Assembly (NCBI GenBank): GCA_034421575.1
Contig: DAOUKG010000079.1
Location: 46,780-110,779 of the forward strand
Length of the DNA: 64,000 bases
Direction of reading: 5' to 3'
Source of the DNA: VXLM01 sp034421575
GTDB taxonomy: Bacteria > Chloroflexota > Dehalococcoidia > Lucifugimonadales > VXLM01
Position 1 is the first letter of the stretch; the number at the start of each line of letters is the position of its first letter. The notes beneath the pieces are model-generated. The model was given only the letters and a program-made list of their open reading frames with translations. It did not search any database and was not told the origin of the DNA. Of the stretch, positions 18,392 to 26,497 are shown one piece after another. Both the position numbers and the translations under genes were made by a program.

Positions 18392-19153
18392 ATGACGCTT
18401 GACGATAGGACCTGTCTCATAACGGGAGCCGGCAGCGGCATCGGAAGGGCCACGGCCCTTCGTTTCGCCTCCGAGGGCGCGGACGTCCGGCTTGTTGGAA
18501 GAACTCCGGCAAAGGTTGAGGCGGTGTCCGCCGAGATTATCGAGGCTGGCGGCAAGGCTGCGGCTTACGGCGTGGACGTGGCGGACCGCGAGGGCGTGCT
18601 CGACGTCGTTGCCGAGATCGAGCGTGAACGCGGCGCGGTCGACGTGCTGGTGAACAACGCTGGGCATAGCTCACCGCATCGCAGGCTATTATCGACCCCT
18701 CCTGACGAGATCGCGTCAGTGATCAACTCGAACCTCATCGGCAGCATCTACTGCACACAGGCGGTGATGCCAGCGATGCTGGAACGCGACAGCGGGACGA
18801 TAGTCAACGTCTCCTCCATTGCAGGGTTGTCGCCGGGCCTACTCGGCGGGATGATCTACTCGGCAGTGAAGGCGGCGGTCATTAACTTTACGGGGCATCT
18901 CAACGAGGAGTTCAAGGATACGAATGTCCGGGCGAGCGTTGTGATTCCGGGCGAGATCGCGACTCCCCTGCTGGACAAGCGGCCCGTTCCACCAAGCGCC
19001 GAAGCGCGGTCTACGATGGTCGGCGCGGAGGACGTGGCGGCGGCCATTGCCCTCATTGCCGGGCTGCCGCATAACAGCTCCATCCCGGAGCTTGTAATCC
19101 GTCCGACGCGGCATCGCGACTTCTCCGACGAATTGACGGAGGCGTGGGGATAG
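18392..19153 (+). CDS. Short-chain dehydrogenase/reductase
   Basis: A 253-residue classical SDR. It has the cofactor loop TGAGSGIG at 11-18, an Arg at the end of beta-2 (VGRTPAK, suggesting NADP preference), NNAG at about 89-92, catalytic Ser in NVSSIAG near 140, and the YSAVK active-site Tyr-x3-Lys near 153-157. Substrate unknown. It follows the small membrane protein by 25 bases on the same strand without a clear ribosome-binding site, so its inclusion in the MoxR operon is possible but uncertain. Confidence 0.9.
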   Translation: MTLDDRTCLITGAGSGIGRATALRFASEGADVRLVGRTPAKVEAVSAEIIEAGGKAAAYGVDVADREGVLDVVAEIERERGAVDVLVNNAGHSSPHRRLLSTPPDEIASVINSNLIGSIYCTQAVMPAMLERDSGTIVNVSSIAGLSPGLLGGMIYSAVKAAVINFTGHLNEEFKDTNVRASVVIPGEIATPLLDKRPVPPSAEARSTMVGAEDVAAAIALIAGLPHNSSIPELVIRPTRHRDFSDELTEAWG

Positions 19154-19168
19154 TTCAACGCCCGCACG

Positions 19169-19197
19169 TTGTCATTCACATAAAGCTGGGGTAGACT
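19169..19197 (+). promoter_or_regulatory. Sigma-70-like promoter for the FG-GAP gene
   Basis: TTGTCA at 19169-19174 and TAGACT at 19192-19197 are 17 bases apart. The predicted start near 19204 leaves a leader of about 37 bases before the ATG at 19241, with GAGGAG inside it. Confidence 0.6.
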
Positions 19198-19240
19198 TCA
19201 ACTCAATAGACCCCAAACCAGATGAGGAGTACTCCCTCAA

Positions 19241-20722
19241 ATGCAAAAGACCGCAAACTTGTCCGGATTGCGCCTGACCCCGTGGGCCGTTCTCGCAGTG
19301 TCCGTCACCATCGGATTCATTGCAGCTATCTTGATGGCTAGAGAAATCGCCGCGCAATCCGACCAACTCATCCTCAAGATCGCGAAGGAGTACGACGTAG
19401 CCATCGCCGGAGCCACGCAGGAAGATCGGTGGGGGGCGACCGTATCCGTGGGGGACATCAACTCCGATGGACAGGACGACCTCCTGATCGGCGCGCCGGG
19501 ATCCGGACTGGACAGTCTGTTCAGAGCCGGCGCGGCGCTCGCGTTCTTTGGCCCCATAGACAGTACGGTAACCGAATCGGCACAGGCTTCAATAAAGCTC
19601 AAGGGGTTTGACTTCACGGCAGGAGTCGGCTCTGCGGTACTCGTTACCGATATTGATGAGGACGGAGTCAACGACCTGATAATCAGTTCAGAAAAGATGG
19701 CCATGGACGACACTCGACACGAGTCGGGCGTGATCCATACCGTTCTGGGCCCTGTGGGCGAGACAGGTGCGAGTGCAGTCGACCTCTCGACGCAGACCGC
19801 CTTTCGCATTTTCGGAGCTCACAGGAATTACCACAGCGGAAAGGGCCTTGCGTCAGGGGACCTGAATAACGACGGCGTGCTTGATCTCGCGATCGGTTCA
19901 CCTGGGGGATACGAACTGCGCAAGGGCGGCGTGGAGATCGTCTTCGGGCCATTCGACGGCTCAGACATAGACTTGCGGACGGACACCGACGGAGTACTCT
20001 TGGGTGCTACCGGCGATATCGCGAGCACCAGGAAGGGCGACGGCGCGGGAGCGTCGGTCGCCATCGGCGATGTCACCGGAGACGGCATCGACGACCTGAT
20101 CGTAAACTCGCGGAGCGCTGAGGTTGGCGACATTGAAAATGCCGGAGAGACGTATATTTTCTTCGGCCCTCTGGACACATTGGAGGGTGAATTGAAGAGC
20201 CTTGCCGATGTGACGCTGCAGGGCGACGCGGAGAAGGACACGGGCGCGGAGAGCGCTTTGGCCGTAGGCGACGTAAACGGGGACGGCACCAATGACCTCG
20301 TCATCGGCTCGATGCAGTCCGACGTGTCAGGGACAACCGGAGCGGGCAAGGTGCTGATCCTGCAGGGACCCATTTTGGCCGGCACCTACGACGTGGAATC
20401 GGCCGCAAAAGTAATTGTCGAAGGTGAGAATGCCATCGACAACTTCGGTTCCGCCGTGGGCGTGGGCGACTTCAATGGAGACGGAGTTGCCGACCTTGTG
20501 GCAGCCGCAAGTTTTGGCGACCCGGATGACGCCAGGACAAACGCCGGGATCACCTACATCATGTACGGCAACATCTTCGAACGGGAGCCCACTCCTGAGG
20601 AGTCGAACCTGCCTATAATCCTGATCGGCGTGGGTGTAGGCGTCGTGGTCATCGTTGTCGGCGTACTGGGAATATGGTACCTCCGCCGGATACGTCGCGG
20701 GTCGATTCCCATGGAAGTCTGA
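19241..20722 (+). CDS. FG-GAP (integrin alpha-like) repeat protein with N- and C-terminal membrane segments
   Basis: A 493-residue protein. A hydrophobic N-terminal segment (about 14-30) acts as signal or anchor. Six repeats follow, each with a calcium-loop DxDxDGxxD-like motif: GDINSDGQDD, TDIDEDGVND, GDLNNDGVLD, GDVTGDGIDD, GDVNGDGTND and GDFNGDGVAD. This predicts an integrin-type propeller outside the cell. A final helix (about 463-485) is followed by a basic stop-transfer RRIRRG. It is likely a surface adhesion or sensing protein. It has its own predicted promoter and lies after the MoxR-linked genes; a functional link with the Kelch propeller upstream is only a proposal. Confidence 0.85.
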   Translation: MQKTANLSGLRLTPWAVLAVSVTIGFIAAILMAREIAAQSDQLILKIAKEYDVAIAGATQEDRWGATVSVGDINSDGQDDLLIGAPGSGLDSLFRAGAALAFFGPIDSTVTESAQASIKLKGFDFTAGVGSAVLVTDIDEDGVNDLIISSEKMAMDDTRHESGVIHTVLGPVGETGASAVDLSTQTAFRIFGAHRNYHSGKGLASGDLNNDGVLDLAIGSPGGYELRKGGVEIVFGPFDGSDIDLRTDTDGVLLGATGDIASTRKGDGAGASVAIGDVTGDGIDDLIVNSRSAEVGDIENAGETYIFFGPLDTLEGELKSLADVTLQGDAEKDTGAESALAVGDVNGDGTNDLVIGSMQSDVSGTTGAGKVLILQGPILAGTYDVESAAKVIVEGENAIDNFGSAVGVGDFNGDGVADLVAAASFGDPDDARTNAGITYIMYGNIFEREPTPEESNLPIILIGVGVGVVVIVVGVLGIWYLRRIRRGSIPMEV

Positions 20723-20778
20723 GGACCCTTCCACATCCAGCCAATTTGCTGAATGAACAGGAGATCAAGGAGTACTGA

Positions 20779-21723
20779 ATGAACCGGGAAGAACTGAAGA
20801 CGATGATCGGCGGGTGCATAGCCACGCTGCCGACGCCGATGGACGACGATTTCAACCTCGATCTCGCGAGGACGGCCGAGATAACGCAGTGGTGGGTCGA
20901 GCAGGGGCTCGGCACCGGCACGTCCCCGCTGAAGACCTCGGCGGCGATGGGTGAAGGGCCCGACCTGGCCGACGACGAGTGGCCGCACCTGCTGCGTACG
21001 GTCGTGCGGGCCGCAAACCCCGACACCAAGGTGATCTGCGCCCTCAAGCCGAAGAACACGCTTCACACGATCGAGGACGCGAAAAAGGCCCAGGACCTCG
21101 GGGCGATAGGTCTTCAGATCGACCTGCCGTTCATGCACCACAGCAACCAGGACGACCTCGTCCGCTTCTACTCGGATATATCCGATGGCATCGAAATCGG
21201 CATCATGATCTACAACACGCACTGGTTCACGTCGGACCCGTCGGTGGAGGCCATGCGCGCCGAGACGATGCTGCGGTTGAAGGAGGCAGAGCAGGTGGTG
21301 GCGCTCAAGTGGAGCGCACCTGACGGTACGGACATCGACTACGACGACATGACCCAGTTTGCCGACACCTTCAACGTGATCGACAACTCCGGCCAACCTG
21401 TACGCTGCCACAAGAACGGGGGGAGGGGCTACATCAGCCCGTGGGTGGCGGCTTACCCCGCGCATGACCTTGCCGTTTGGGATCTTCTCGAGGCGGGCAA
21501 GTACGACGAGGCACAGGCTGAAAAGGACCGCGTGGGCTCCATCATCGGCCCGTGGGGCGCGAAGACGGGCGCCAAGTCCGGTGGATACCGCCAGATGAAG
21601 GGCATCATGGCGGCGATGGACAACCCCGTCGGCCCGCCGCGACCCCCTACCCTGCCCTGCTCCGAGGACGAGATCGCAGCGGCGCGGGACGTCGTGGCAG
21701 AGCTGGGCTGGAGCGTTGGCTAA
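20779..21723 (+). CDS. DapA/NanA-family (dihydrodipicolinate synthase-like) aldolase, paralog 1
   Basis: A 314-residue class I lyase/aldolase-type TIM barrel. The Schiff-base Lys is in VVALKWS near residue 176 and the proton-relay Tyr in IMIYNT near residue 143. The canonical loop following Tyr (usually YNxP) is YNTHWF here, and the usual GTTGE phosphate-side motif is replaced by an AAMGEG context near 55-60, so this is a divergent subfamily and not a lysine-biosynthesis DapA. It closely resembles the two other copies at 22612 and 24308. Its end is adjacent to the His-rich VOC gene. It probably cleaves or condenses a pyruvate-linked acid; the substrate is unknown. Confidence 0.86.
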   Translation: MNREELKTMIGGCIATLPTPMDDDFNLDLARTAEITQWWVEQGLGTGTSPLKTSAAMGEGPDLADDEWPHLLRTVVRAANPDTKVICALKPKNTLHTIEDAKKAQDLGAIGLQIDLPFMHHSNQDDLVRFYSDISDGIEIGIMIYNTHWFTSDPSVEAMRAETMLRLKEAEQVVALKWSAPDGTDIDYDDMTQFADTFNVIDNSGQPVRCHKNGGRGYISPWVAAYPAHDLAVWDLLEAGKYDEAQAEKDRVGSIIGPWGAKTGAKSGGYRQMKGIMAAMDNPVGPPRPPTLPCSEDEIAAARDVVAELGWSVG

Positions 21724-21724
21724 C

Positions 21725-22165
21725 GTGGCCGGTTCTGCGGCTACCTTCAGCCGCCTGACTCCGATTCTTGTGACCGAGGACATGGAGAAGACGATCTCCT
21801 TCTACCGTGACATCCTTGGCTTTAGGGTCACGGCCCAGATCCCGGACGAGAATCCGACCTGGTGCTTCCTCTTGCGGGACGACGCGGCCATCATGTTCAC
21901 GACTCCAGAAGAACATGACCACGAGCACGGCGAGGACGAAGATCACTCACACGACCACGAACATGATCACGAGCATCAGGACTCATTGGGATCAAACCGC
22001 TTGTGGACGATGTACATCTACTCGGAAGACGTAGAGGCGCTCTGGGAGGAACTCAAGGACGAGGACAAGGTCGCGTATCCCTTGTACGACACGCATTACG
22101 GAATGCGTGAGTTTGGGCTACGTGACCGTGACGGCTACATGCTGAGCTTCGGCAAGGATATCTAA
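21725..22165 (+). CDS. VOC (glyoxalase/dioxygenase) family protein with a His-rich loop
   Basis: A small vicinal-oxygen-chelate protein of about 146 residues. The paired beta-alpha-beta-beta-beta modules are seen as TPILVTEDMEKTISFYRDIL at the start and EFGLRDRDGYMLSF at the end. Between them an insert near residues 64-84 has nine His in about 22 positions, alternating with Asp/Glu, a likely metal-binding loop. The start could be GTG 21725 or TTG 21716; both lie at the end of the aldolase gene, so the pair is coupled. The next gene is a shorter paralog with the same type of insert. Reaction unknown. Confidence 0.8.
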   Translation: MAGSAATFSRLTPILVTEDMEKTISFYRDILGFRVTAQIPDENPTWCFLLRDDAAIMFTTPEEHDHEHGEDEDHSHDHEHDHEHQDSLGSNRLWTMYIYSEDVEALWEELKDEDKVAYPLYDTHYGMREFGLRDRDGYMLSFGKDI

Positions 22166-22170
22166 CGCAG

Positions 22171-22572
22171 ATGACCGAAGTCACCATTCGCGGCCCCGTT
22201 CCCGTTCTCTTCACCAACGATATGCAGCAGGCGATTGCATACTACCGTGACACGCTCGGGTTCACGCTGGCAGCCGCGATGCCCGATGACGATCCCTCTT
22301 GGTGCTTCCTGAGACGGGACAAAGCAGCGATCATGCTGTTGGGTTCACATGAACACGACGATGATGAGGGCCACGAGGACGATCACGAGCACCCAGCAGC
22401 ACCTGGGGTGAACTCGCTCTATTTCTACCCTGACAATGTAGACGCTCTATGGAACCAGCTAAAGGTTGAGGTTGAGGTCCCGTTGCAGGACATGGACTAC
22501 GGAATGCGGGAGTTTACGATCCGCGACCCCAACGGATATGCGCTGAACTTCGGCAGTTCCACCGGCGCGTAA
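22171..22572 (+). CDS. VOC family protein with His/Asp-rich loop, tandem paralog
   Basis: A 133-residue VOC protein starting five bases after its neighbour. The module repeats the same motifs (PVLFTNDMQQAIAYYRDTL, PSWCFLRRD, MREFTIRDPNGYALNF). A loop near residues 66-81 has five His and seven Asp/Glu (SHEHDDDEGHEDDHEH), at the same place as the longer loop upstream. The two genes arose by tandem duplication and may form a heterodimer or act on the same substrate. Metal delivery to the VOC centre is an inference. Confidence 0.8.
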   Translation: MTEVTIRGPVPVLFTNDMQQAIAYYRDTLGFTLAAAMPDDDPSWCFLRRDKAAIMLLGSHEHDDDEGHEDDHEHPAAPGVNSLYFYPDNVDALWNQLKVEVEVPLQDMDYGMREFTIRDPNGYALNFGSSTGA

Positions 22573-22611
22573 TATCAAAAGCAAGTCAAAACGAAACGAA
22601 GAAGGGAAATC

Positions 22612-23541
22612 ATGGACAGAAACGAACTGAGGAAACTGATACAGGGCACGGTGGTGACGACACCGACGCCGATGGACAAGGACATGAAGGTCGATTACGC
22701 TCGGATCACCGATGTCACGCGCTGGTGGGTCGAGCAGGGCCTGGGAACGAACGTGGCGCCGCTCAAGGTGTGCGCGGCGGGTGGCGAGGGGCCCAGCCTC
22801 ACCGACTCCGAGTGGGAGCAGGTCATCAGGACGACGGTGAACGCCGCCGGGCCGGATGCCGTGATCATGTGCGCGCTCAAGTCGAAGAGCACGTACCACA
22901 CCATCGAGGACGCCAAGAAGGCGCAGGACCTCGGAATAGTGGGACTGCAGATCGACCTGCCGTTCTTCGGTCATCCGAACCAGGACGACTATGTGCGGTT
23001 CTTCACGGACATTTCGGATGCGATTGACATCGGCATCATGATCTACAACACCTTCTGGTGGGGCTGTCCCGGCGTCACGCCGGAGACGATGAACCGCCTT
23101 CGAGACGCGGAGAAGGTTGTCGCGCTGAAGTACAGCTCGCCGCCTGATCGGGACTACGACGAGATGCGAGAGTACTCCGACCACTTCAACGTCATCAACA
23201 ACGGCGGCAAGCCCGTGCGCTGCCACCAGCTTGGCGGGCGTGGCTACATCACGTCGACCGCCACCGCGTACGCTCCGTTCGACCTCAACTTCTGGTCGCT
23301 GCTGGAGGCCAGGAAGTACGATGAAGCGCAGGAGGCAATGGACAGCGTTGACTCGAAATTTAAGGAATGGCGAGTCAAGAACAAGGACCATTCCGGGGGC
23401 TACCAGCATCTCAAGGCCTACATGAAGGTCGTGGGCATGGACTGTGGCGAGACCCGCGAGCCTTCGCACTGGCTCTCCGATGAACTGATGGATGACCTGA
23501 GAGACATATTCCGTGAGATTGGCTGGCCTGTTAAGGGGTAA
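22612..23541 (+). CDS. DapA/NanA-family aldolase, paralog 2
   Basis: A 309-residue homolog of the 20779 gene. It retains the Schiff-base Lys (VVALKYS near residue 172) and Tyr (IMIYNT near residue 142), with YNTFWW after it. It shares the opening MxRxELRxLIxG, the WWVEQGLGTN and IEDAKKAQDLGIVGLQIDLP blocks. The ATG has AAGGGA upstream, and 39 bases separate it from the VOC pair. Substrate unknown, but clustering with the VOC genes suggests consecutive steps of one pathway or paralogous enzymes for related compounds. Confidence 0.86.
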   Translation: MDRNELRKLIQGTVVTTPTPMDKDMKVDYARITDVTRWWVEQGLGTNVAPLKVCAAGGEGPSLTDSEWEQVIRTTVNAAGPDAVIMCALKSKSTYHTIEDAKKAQDLGIVGLQIDLPFFGHPNQDDYVRFFTDISDAIDIGIMIYNTFWWGCPGVTPETMNRLRDAEKVVALKYSSPPDRDYDEMREYSDHFNVINNGGKPVRCHQLGGRGYITSTATAYAPFDLNFWSLLEARKYDEAQEAMDSVDSKFKEWRVKNKDHSGGYQHLKAYMKVVGMDCGETREPSHWLSDELMDDLRDIFREIGWPVKG

Positions 23542-23660
23542 GCGGCTGTCGGGAATACTCCGCCATCCAACCGAAAAGGCACCCCGATCCACGGCGGTAG
23601 GAACCCTCCGATCAACTCCGAATCATCCCTGATAACTTTGGCGGCCCATTCAATGCAAGA

Positions 23661-23669
23661 TGGTATAAT
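23661..23669 (+). promoter_or_regulatory. Extended -10 promoter upstream of the Uma2 gene
   Basis: TGG immediately before TATAAT (TATAAT at 23664-23669) forms an extended -10 element. A good -35 at normal spacing is not seen, which is usual for this promoter type. The gene starts 44 bases downstream. Confidence 0.6.
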
Positions 23670-23713
23670 GAGCCAACGGTTTAGGTTGACGGAGACCTCA
23701 CGAGGATCGGCAT

Positions 23714-24271
23714 ATGACGACGAGAGCGGCGAGTTTGCTGACAGCAGACGATCTCCTCCGCCTGTATGGAGAGGGGGTTCGCGGCGAGCTGATCCGAGGA
23801 GAGCTTTCAGAAACCATGCCAACGGGACAAGAGCATGGCGAGGTGGTTATGAATCTCGGCATGTTGTTGGGGAATTTCATCAAGCCGCAAGGATTGGGGC
23901 GGCTCATGGGCTCCGATACCGGTGTCCTGTTGGAGCGAGATCCCGACACGGTGCGGGAGCCTGACGTAGCGTTCATTTCCGCCGAAGCACTTCCGAAGGG
24001 CATTCGGATCCGGGGCTATTCCGAAGTGGTTCCCGACTTGGTAGCTGAAGTGGTCTCTCCGGGCGACGGTCGGGGAGAAGTGTACGACAAAGCACGGATG
24101 TGGATCAGCCACGGTGTGCGGTTGGTGTGGGTGGCAGATCCGGAGACTCGCACCGTGGAGGTGCATGAGCCGAACGCTCCGCTATCCACCCTTGCTGAGA
24201 GTGACACTCTGCGCGGCGGCGACGTGTTACCCGGCTTCAGCTGCCCTGTGCGAGACGTTTTCGACCTCTAG
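23714..24271 (+). CDS. Uma2-family (DUF820) putative restriction-like nuclease
   Basis: A 185-residue PD-(D/E)xK-fold protein of the Uma2/DUF820 family, expanded in cyanobacteria and Chloroflexota. Signature parts: an N-terminal Glu-containing helix (GELIRGEL), EPDVAFIS near 83 with the catalytic Asp, PDLVAEVVSPGD near 107-118 with the second acid, and VRLVWVADP. It has GAGGA upstream of the ATG and its own extended -10 promoter. It sits inside the aldolase cluster and could be a mobile passenger. Its biological function is not established. Confidence 0.85.
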   Translation: MTTRAASLLTADDLLRLYGEGVRGELIRGELSETMPTGQEHGEVVMNLGMLLGNFIKPQGLGRLMGSDTGVLLERDPDTVREPDVAFISAEALPKGIRIRGYSEVVPDLVAEVVSPGDGRGEVYDKARMWISHGVRLVWVADPETRTVEVHEPNAPLSTLAESDTLRGGDVLPGFSCPVRDVFDL

Positions 24272-24307
24272 CCCACTCCCATTCACATTACTCATTTGGA
24301 GAACAAC

Positions 24308-25228
24308 ATGAATCGCGAAGAACTCAAGCAGATTATAAGAGGCGTATCGGTTGCGGTGCCGACGCCGTTCGACAGTGACTACCGGCTCGATCTGGCCGCA
24401 GCGACCGACCTGACCCAGTGGTGGGTCAGCGAGGGACTCGGCACGAGCACGTCCATGATCAAGCTGTGCTCTGCCTGGGGGCAGGGGCCTGACATTTCCG
24501 ACGACGAGTGGCCTCATCTCGTGCGGACGGTGGTCAATGCCGGAGGGCCGGGCGTCAACGTGATGTGCGGGCTCAAATCGAAGGACACGCTGCGCACCAT
24601 CGAGGACGCAAAGATCGCCCAGGACATGGGCGCGAACAGCCTGCAGATCGAGCTTCCCTACAACCACGCGCCCAACCAGGACCAGTACGTCAAGCACTTC
24701 ACCATGATCTCGGACGCCATCGACATCGGGATCATGATCTACAACACGTACTGGTTTGGCGTCGCGCCAATCGAGCCTGAGACGATGCACCGCCTCGAGG
24801 ACGCCGAGCACGTGGCGGCCGTCAAGTGGAACTACCCCGACCCCGACGGGTACGACAAGATGCGGGAGTTCTCGGACACCTTCAATGTCATCGACAACTC
24901 CGGCCAGCACGCTCGCTGCTTCAAGAACGGAGGCGCGGGCATCGTGAGCGCCTTCGCCCCGGCCTACCCCGCCCACGACCTCAAGGTCGCTGAACTCTTG
25001 GCCGATGGCAGGTACGACGAGGCCGAAGCCATGGTCGAAGCGGAAGACGAGGCCCTTGGACCCGTGCGCGCAATGATCTCCGCGAACGGCGGCGGCTACC
25101 GCATGGCCAAGGGGATGATGGACATAGTAGGCCATCCCTCAGGGCCTCCCCGCCTACCGACGGAACCGCTCAACGACGAGGAGAGCGCGGCGCTGCGTGC
25201 GGCGATGGAGAAGCTCGGCTGGGTGTAG
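24308..25228 (+). CDS. DapA/NanA-family aldolase, paralog 3
   Basis: A 306-residue homolog of the aldolases at 20779 and 22612, keeping the same blocks (WWVSEGLGTS, GPDISDDEWPHLVRTVV, IMIYNTYWFG, VAAVKWN). The Schiff-base Lys is in AAVKW and Tyr in MIYNTYW. The ATG at 24308 is preceded by TTGGAGAACAAC, so the GGAG site excludes a longer frame beginning at that TTG. It ends the paralog array, and its 5' neighbour is the Uma2 gene. Substrate unknown. Confidence 0.86.
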   Translation: MNREELKQIIRGVSVAVPTPFDSDYRLDLAAATDLTQWWVSEGLGTSTSMIKLCSAWGQGPDISDDEWPHLVRTVVNAGGPGVNVMCGLKSKDTLRTIEDAKIAQDMGANSLQIELPYNHAPNQDQYVKHFTMISDAIDIGIMIYNTYWFGVAPIEPETMHRLEDAEHVAAVKWNYPDPDGYDKMREFSDTFNVIDNSGQHARCFKNGGAGIVSAFAPAYPAHDLKVAELLADGRYDEAEAMVEAEDEALGPVRAMISANGGGYRMAKGMMDIVGHPSGPPRLPTEPLNDEESAALRAAMEKLGWV

Positions 25229-25275
25229 CAGGTCGCATACCTTCCATTCATTTCTCACATTGCGGGACTCACCCC

Positions 25276-25304
25276 TTGCGAAATAGTTCCGAGAATGGTA
25301 CTAT
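25276..25304 (+). promoter_or_regulatory. Promoter of the toxin-antitoxin-like pair
   Basis: TTGCGA at 25276-25281, a 17-base spacer and TACTAT at 25299-25304 preceded by TGG (extended -10). The predicted start lies about ten bases before the GTG start of the first gene. Confidence 0.55.
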
Positions 25305-25322
25305 TATGCCGGACTCACTGAC

Positions 25323-25607
25323 GTGAGGCGGTTTCGGGACTATCGCGGCGTCGAGATACTGCTGAGCGACGTGGTTCTGTTCGATCACATCATGACGGAC
25401 CACCCGGAGTCGGTCGACTATGTCCGTGAGATTGGCAAAGCATTGGCAAATCCGGTGGTACCGGCATTTCCCGATCCGCGAAGGGCGAATGGTCTGAGGT
25501 ACTACGGGTGGGTCGAGGAGTTTGGAAAGTACATTCGAGTGGCCGTCAAGGTGCTGGATGATGAGGCGTGGGTCTCAACAGCGTTTCTGACGGATAAGCT
25601 TGTGTGA
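25323..25607 (+). CDS. Putative RelE/barnase-like toxin (DUF4258- or PBECR-type), 94 residues
   Basis: A small protein with HPESVDYVREI, PVVPAFPDPR and a C-terminal strand YIRVAVKVLDDEAWVSTAFLTDK. This strand-TAF-TDK ending and overall layout resemble small RNase-fold toxins (DUF4258 or PBECR groups) that pair with DUF2283 proteins. The exact family cannot be fixed by eye. It has a GTG start just after the promoter; the next gene begins nine bases later. Toxin activity is an inference from the pairing. Confidence 0.6.
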   Translation: MRRFRDYRGVEILLSDVVLFDHIMTDHPESVDYVREIGKALANPVVPAFPDPRRANGLRYYGWVEEFGKYIRVAVKVLDDEAWVSTAFLTDKLV

Positions 25608-25616
25608 GGCGGAACA

Positions 25617-26063
25617 ATGGAGAACCGAAGAATCAACGCTTGGTATGACGAAGACAACGATACGCTCCACATCCGTTGGAAGGATGGCGTGGGCTACTAC
25701 TCGCCGACGAGTGACGACCGTGTGCTGGAGCGCGTCTCCGAGGACGGCATCGAGTCGCTCGGTTTCATGATCGAGGACGTTCACTCCCTGACGCGGGGCG
25801 ACAAGGCCGAGTTCGAAATCGGCGTCGGCGCGACGGGCGATGTACAGAATCTGAGTGTGGAGATGGCCGCGGAAAGACTGGGGGTGACCCCGCGGTACAT
25901 CCGTCGTCTGTGCAAAGAAGGCAGAGTGCGTGGGGCTAAGCGTCTCGGGCACAGCTGGGTTATTCCCACGCCGCTTGACATCGCCGAAGGGAGTCGAGGC
26001 AGGCCAGGCGTCGCCGCGATGGTCCACGCATTGAACGAACCGCGCGGAGAATATAAGGCCTAA
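25617..26063 (+). CDS. DUF2283 protein fused to an excisionase-like helix-turn-helix; putative antitoxin
   Basis: A 148-residue protein. Residues 1-60 are DUF2283-like (NAWYDEDNDTLHIRW, GFMIEDV). Residues 80-120 are a MerR/excisionase-type HTH (SVEMAAERLGVTPRYIRRLC, GRVRGAKRLGHSWVIP). The fusion suggests an antitoxin that also represses its own promoter. It directly follows the small putative toxin gene. Its stop shares four bases (CTAA) with the stop of the convergent minus-strand gene at 26060. Confidence 0.7.
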   Translation: MENRRINAWYDEDNDTLHIRWKDGVGYYSPTSDDRVLERVSEDGIESLGFMIEDVHSLTRGDKAEFEIGVGATGDVQNLSVEMAAERLGVTPRYIRRLCKEGRVRGAKRLGHSWVIPTPLDIAEGSRGRPGVAAMVHALNEPRGEYKA

Positions 26064-26497
26064 AGGCCGTCGGCAAGCGCCCTGAGCGACTCCGCCCGCC
26101 GCGACCGTTTCGATGCAATTCGGTCGAACGCGCGGGGGACGTCGGCGAGCAGATCGCGCGATGACTCTGCGGCGGCGCGGTAGAAGGCAGTGACCGTTTC
26201 CTCGTTGGCGGCCAGGACGGCGGCGATTTCATCAGGTGCTCCGGGCAGGTCGGTGGCTAGTTCATAGTCGTCGGTGTCGATGCCCTCGAAGGCAAACTGG
26301 GTGTCGAGAGCGTCGCTTACGACCCCGATGTACGCGCGGTCGATGCTCCCGACGTTGCGCTTGTTTTCGCGGATGAATGGAGCCAGGACCGACTGCCATT
26401 CGGGATATCGCTCCGAGGCGCGCTCGTAGAGGTCTCGCGAATCATCCTCGAGCTGCTTGGCGAACCTGACGGCTGCCGAGGCGGTGTTTAGCTTCAC
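26060..26497 (-). CDS. Small all-helical (ferritin-like) protein of unknown function
   Basis: A 145-residue, helix-rich, acidic protein with ferritin/rubrerythrin-like character (FAKQLEDDSRDLYERASERY, FIRENKRN, AANEETVTAFYRAAAES). Glu occurs at plausible positions of a four-helix bundle, but the ExxH metal ligands expected of true rubrerythrins are not obvious. It starts with GTG exactly after the stop of the aldehyde dehydrogenase gene (no gap) with a site AGGTGG inside that gene, so it is translationally coupled to it. It may modulate or protect that enzyme; this is a guess from the coupling. Confidence 0.7.
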   Translation of the reverse strand: MKLNTASAAVRFAKQLEDDSRDLYERASERYPEWQSVLAPFIRENKRNVGSIDRAYIGVVSDALDTQFAFEGIDTDDYELATDLPGAPDEIAAVLAANEETVTAFYRAAAESSRDLLADVPRAFDRIASKRSRRAESLRALADGL

